Shown here: positions 8,431-12,237 of the stretch, piece after piece
How the letters are laid out: each line of letters opens with the position of its first letter
How positions within the stretch are numbered: position 1 is the first letter of the stretch
Origin: Conidiobolus incongruus B7586
Lineage: Eukaryota; Entomophthoromycota; Entomophthoromycetes; Entomophthorales; Conidiobolaceae
NCBI GenBank assembly: GCA_000697335.1
Contig: JNEM01012696.1
Coordinates: forward strand, 1-12,237
DNA: 12,237 bases
Direction: 5' to 3'
The notes under the pieces: generated by a model
Databases searched by the model: none
Seen by the model: only the letters and a program-made list of their open reading frames with translations
What the model was told of the DNA's origin: nothing
Program-made: the position numbers and the translations under genes

Positions 8431-10379
8431 ATTAAAAATATAGAGTAATAAATTAAAAATTTTGAAATTTGATAATAACAATTTACTTTGTATAATATTA
8501 ATAATAAAATCTAAAAAATATATAAATTAAGCAATATTTTAAATATTATCTATATATCTTAATAAAGAGATTAATAAAGTTTTTGTTGGCAATAATGTCA
8601 ACCATTTATATTATCACTGTCTAATTAAATAATTTCTATTTATCTTGCAATTATTAAATTAATTATCATTACTTAATGACTCTTTATTTATAAAACCTCA
8701 TACTGAATAAAAAGTGTTGGGTTTTTAAAATATATAAATCACCCTAGTTTAATTAAATATAAAATAAAATATAAACTTAGATTTTGCCACTTTTATTCTT
8801 ATATATAAACTCTAATCTTAGCAAAACCAAATATTTTCTTATGTTTTAATATCAACTTAGTAATAATATTATTAATATATTATTCAAAGTTAATCAAAAA
8901 TATAGATTATATATACCTAATATTTAAACTAATAATTAAGTAAATAACTAAAAAATAATCTATATTGTTGTTATTATTATAATATTCATCATATTATATT
9001 TAAAAAATATTATTATAAATTAGTTTTAAACACCAATATATAATCAACTATAAAGAGATAAAAAACATTTAGATTTAAAAAATCAAGATTATTATATTTA
9101 ACTAAAAAATTTTAAATGAATTTTATTATTAAAATTAAGTTATTAATGTTTAAAAATTAAGCTTATTATTAATAAAATAAATTATTTTTTTTAAATTTAT
9201 TTTTAATCTGAAAAATAAATATTAACAATATATATATATTTAATTAATAAAATATTTTTTTAATAGTAATGATCATAATAATATATTTATAACTATTAAA
9301 ACTTTGCTTATTAAAAACAATTAAGTTTCATTACCTTATCTATTTAATTCAATATATATAAATTATTATCATCATAATATTTAAATAAATTAAAATAAAT
9401 ATTAAACTAATAAAAATCTAATAGTTCTTTAATTAGGTATTTTAAATTTAAAAAGGCAATTTTCGAGTTAGGTTGTAAAATACTATGTAAAAGGGTTAAA
9501 TTATAACTATTAATATGGAGTTCTACTATTGATAAAACAGGAAAATATTAATTAATATTATTTTCCCTGAAATATTTTTTAAAATTAAATCAATCTATTT
9601 ATATTATTGAAAATTAATATCATTATGAATATATTTGATAATTTTTTTATTTTATTAATATTATAAAGCATATATAAACACATACTATATATAATTATTT
9701 ACAAAATTAATTCATACAATAGTTTTACAATTTCTTAATATTATCAAATTTAAGATAATCAATTAATATAATTAATCTTCTTAAGATATATTATTAAGAA
9801 TTTATAAGTTAAATTGAATGTTAATTATAGCCATTTGTTAAAAGTAAATGAAATAACCATATTCAAATGAATTAAACCAAAAATTAAAAATTTTCTTTTC
9901 AATAACGTTTGATATGACGTTTACTATTCAATCTACTTTCACTATTTTCATCAACATATTTATTAATTCAAAGTTCAACTTGTCGATTTTAATGTTATAT
10001 CTTTAACTATTTATCAAAATAATCAATATTCAATCCTTATATTTATGCTGTAAAATTATAATTATACTTATGAAAAAAGCTATTCAATAGTGCAAAAAAA
10101 CATTGTTAATATACATTAAATTAGCATAGTTCTTAATTAAGTGTAAGGAAAAAGATTTTGGTTCAGTAATATGATAATTTGAATTCTGTATTAAAATCGT
10201 TGAATCTTTGAAAGTTTAGTTCAATAAAGTACTTAATATCAAAGTAATTAAGAAAATAGTAATTTTATATAGTCAAATTCTAAATAATGATTTCAATTTA
10301 AACAACTAAAAAATTCAAGAACTCATATTTCAACAAGAAATATAATCCTTAACTCTCAAAAATTAAAACTCCGTTATAA
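8355..10379. other. Decayed AT-rich DNA, no supportable gene
   Basis: Composition and TA-richness continue those of the transposase relic, so this may be further mutated repeat DNA. The few G+C-richer points (8584-8610, 8716-8724, 8780-8830, 9460-9510) are short and have no persistent frame. GTTGGCAATAATGTCAAC at 8585-8602 is a small near-palindrome. From about 9890 to 10380 the base use is less extreme, but no gene can be defined. Confidence 0.4.
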
Positions 10380-10700
10380 TTAATTTGTTAGGAGTGTAAG
10401 CTCCACCTGGAAGAGAAATACAGTATTAAAGAATATAGTAATAGCCAAATGGCCAAAAAGGTGAGCAAAATATTAAAGATAGAATCAAGTTAAAGTTAAA
10501 AGTATAGAGGCTGTGGTTTATTTGCGAAACTCGAATGATTAAAAAATTTCAAATTAACTAAAAGTTTGCTCATAAAATTGAAGTTTTAAAATATCACCAG
10601 TTTTTGGGGCAAGGAGTTAAAGTGCAACCATCAGGATCATGAGAATATTTACCAGTAAAGACAAAATAAATTGTAACATAGTATAAGAAAAAATGAATAT
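10380..10700. other. Exon-like island, coding strand undecided
   Basis: G+C is locally higher and both strands carry plausible short exons. Plus strand: an acceptor TTTGTTAG ends at 10391, then 23 open codons (ECKLHLEEKYS start) run to AAAAAG|GTGAGC at 10460/10461. After a 140 nt possible intron, a CACCAG acceptor at 10600 leads in phase to FLGQGVKVQPSGS and a TGA at 10640-10642. Minus strand: a frame from about 10700 down to 10590 encodes a hydrophobic stretch followed by KYSHDPDGCTLTPCPKNW, like a small secreted cysteine-bearing peptide, with a long AG-free pyrimidine tract ending TTCCAG near 10409 as a possible acceptor. Neither model is complete. It may belong with the surface-protein exon to the right. 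Confidence 0.3.
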
Positions 10701-10793
10701 ATAAACCATTATTATGAATTTTAAAATATACAATTTTTGAATATTTATAACCATTTAATAGCATATATTACTATTTGTATTAACTTGACTAAA

Positions 10794-11117
10794 ATGGATC
10801 AAGAACCTAAGCTTTTGTTTTTTTCATGTGTTCGTAACGTTACACTTTGCGGTCATACGTCTGATATTGGTTGTTTATGGCATAACAAAATTATAGAATT
10901 AATTGGGATAGAATTAGGTAATGTAGTAACCTGTAACCGTACCTTCCCAAGTGCAAATCAATGGATTTCGCTCAACAGCACAGAATATGTGAACGGATTT
11001 TGCCCTGTTGAAGAAATTTGTGCAAAATATTCCAATCACCATGGTGTCTCACATTCTAAATCAAAATTAATTCAAATTGGTTTATTGGCCTTAGTATTTA
11101 GCACCATTTTTCTTTAA
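10794..11117 (+). CDS. Cysteine-rich surface-type protein, probably 3' exon
   Basis: No family recognised. From the first ATG the product is 107 aa. The frame is open further upstream to a stop at 10722-10724, and a possible acceptor TTTAATAG ends at 10761, so this is probably the last exon of a spliced gene. Visible features: six Cys (12, 19, 27, 47, 70, 76) with spacing C-x6-C-x7-C-x19-C-x22-C-x5-C; three N-glycosylation sequons (N15, N48, N61); and a C-terminal hydrophobic tail (92-107, LIQIGLLALVFSTIFL) after a small/basic stretch (SHSKSK). This is the layout of a GPI-anchor signal on a secreted protein. Upstream codons, if used, add one more Cys and an NLT sequon. No signal peptide is seen, which also argues for a missing 5' exon. 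AATAAA follows at 11181-11186. Confidence 0.65.
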   Translation: MDQEPKLLFFSCVRNVTLCGHTSDIGCLWHNKIIELIGIELGNVVTCNRTFPSANQWISLNSTEYVNGFCPVEEICAKYSNHHGVSHSKSKLIQIGLLALVFSTIFL

Positions 11118-12237
11118 AATATTGGAAAATATTATTATTGACTAAATTATTTTCCAACCTAGTTATGATAATTATTTCATAATAAACATTGTAAATACAA
11201 ACAATAAGAACATTTAAATACTGATTTTATATATTAGGGCATGTATACAAACAATCTATTATAAGAATTTTAAAATATATAATAAATATAATATCTGGCT
11301 GATATTTTGTATGATAAAATTAACATCTTCCTATTATATAATCAATTATAACTTTTGGATTATTAATCTTTCATATTTTTCGATATGATAACACCTTATA
11401 TTTATTATGGTTATTTATATGATTTGTCACATAAATCCAAATTCCTAATTCGAAAAACAAGCATATAGATTTTTTAAGAGTATATTTGAGAAATCTTGAA
11501 TAAAACTTTGATAAATTTTTATTTAAAAATAAAAGTTAAAATATGGAAAATGATCTCATTTGTATTATGCTGGTTGTCAGGGTTATCTTTTCATTAATTA
11601 ACCTAGAAATAATCAATGAATATCATTAAATTTGAAAAAACTCTAAATAGTTATATTAATAAAATATTTATTTGAATAAATTAATTTTAATAGAATTTAC
11701 TAGACTATAAAAATAGAAGTTAATTTTTCATAAAAATGATAAATAAAATATTCCCAGTTGTTTGATTTTTGATGGCATATGACGAATTTTAGCTGATGTA
11801 CTATATAATATACATAAAACCCTATTATAGCATTTAAAATATTTGAATTTTTATAATATCATTTTAAATATAATTTATAAAAAATTAAAAAAATAAATTT
11901 TATTTGATTAAATCAATATTATATAAAATTCAAATATTCTTGGATTAAAAATGACTATATTAAATTAGTATTTAACTATTTATTATAAAAATGGAATAAA
12001 CCTAATATTTAGCAATTACAAAACATTTAATAATAAAACATAATAAAATATATTCAAAATATATCAATCAATTGACTCTATATTTAATAATTTATATAAA
12101 AATATTTATTTATTTGAGATTTTATTGAATATTATTATAATAACAAAATATTATATAAAACAAAATAAAATAAAATAAAAAAAGTATTAGTTTAAATGAA
12201 TTTAATAATAATATTTATAATTTAAAAAAATATAAAA
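11118..12237. other. AT-rich spacer at the right edge
   Basis: No gene can be supported. A 28-residue ATG frame at 11543-11629 (+) is too short and lacks any recognisable feature. The last 80 bases contain a short AAAAT repeat (about 12162-12180) and otherwise A/T only. Confidence 0.5.
11181..11186 (+). promoter_or_regulatory. Candidate polyadenylation signal AATAAA
   Basis: A canonical hexamer 64 bases after the stop of the cysteine-rich protein, at a normal distance for a fungal 3' UTR. Chance occurrence is possible in this composition. Confidence 0.35.

Noticed and set aside
8580-9500. Possible minus-strand traces of an LTR retroelement (Ty3-like)
   Set aside because: A few short peptide resemblances and a TGTTGG-type terminus can be imagined, but they are in different frames and too weak in such AT-rich DNA to support an element call. 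If real, it is a badly broken fossil.
11543-11629. 28-residue ATG frame
   Set aside because: Short, no motif, no supporting splice or composition signal beyond a few G/C bases.

Overview
This is a eukaryotic nuclear window, extremely AT-rich (roughly one fifth G+C by eye), with small islands of higher G+C that mark genes. Three things point to a compact-intron eukaryote, most likely an early-diverging, AT-rich fungus: a nine-exon gene with 52-66 nt GTAA..AG introns, a tRNA-Asn gene with a T-run terminator, and a transposon relic whose damage looks like CpA-to-TpA (RIP-like) mutation. The fungal placement is inference; no sequence here fixes the species.

Layout. 1-3164 is a long AT-rich spacer with a tRNA-Lys-like scrap at about 419-450 and a small open island at 952-1041. 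3165-4737 (+) is a complete eukaryotic-type pantothenate kinase, rebuilt here from nine exons into 371 residues. 4738-5728 holds its 3' end and spacer. 5729-6001 (-) is a well-formed but unrecognised coding exon. Its frame continues upstream to 6202, interrupted only by two stops that each lie in splice-acceptor-like sequence. 6380-6453 (+) is an intact tRNA-Asn(GTT). 7319-8354 (+) is a heavily mutated Tc1/mariner-superfamily (mariner, D34D) transposase fossil. 8355-10380 is decayed AT-rich DNA. 10380-10700 is an exon-like island whose coding strand cannot be decided. 10794-11117 (+) is the 3' exon of a cysteine-rich, sequon-bearing protein with a C-terminal hydrophobic tail, probably a cell-surface or GPI-anchored protein. 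The rest is AT-rich spacer.

The genes do not form a pathway. Pantothenate kinase is housekeeping (CoA synthesis), the tRNA is housekeeping, and the other coding islands are unknown. I found no convincing new multi-gene system. The most informative items are the RIP-like mariner fossil, the oddly spliced minus-strand gene at 5729-6202 and the surface-protein exon near the right end.
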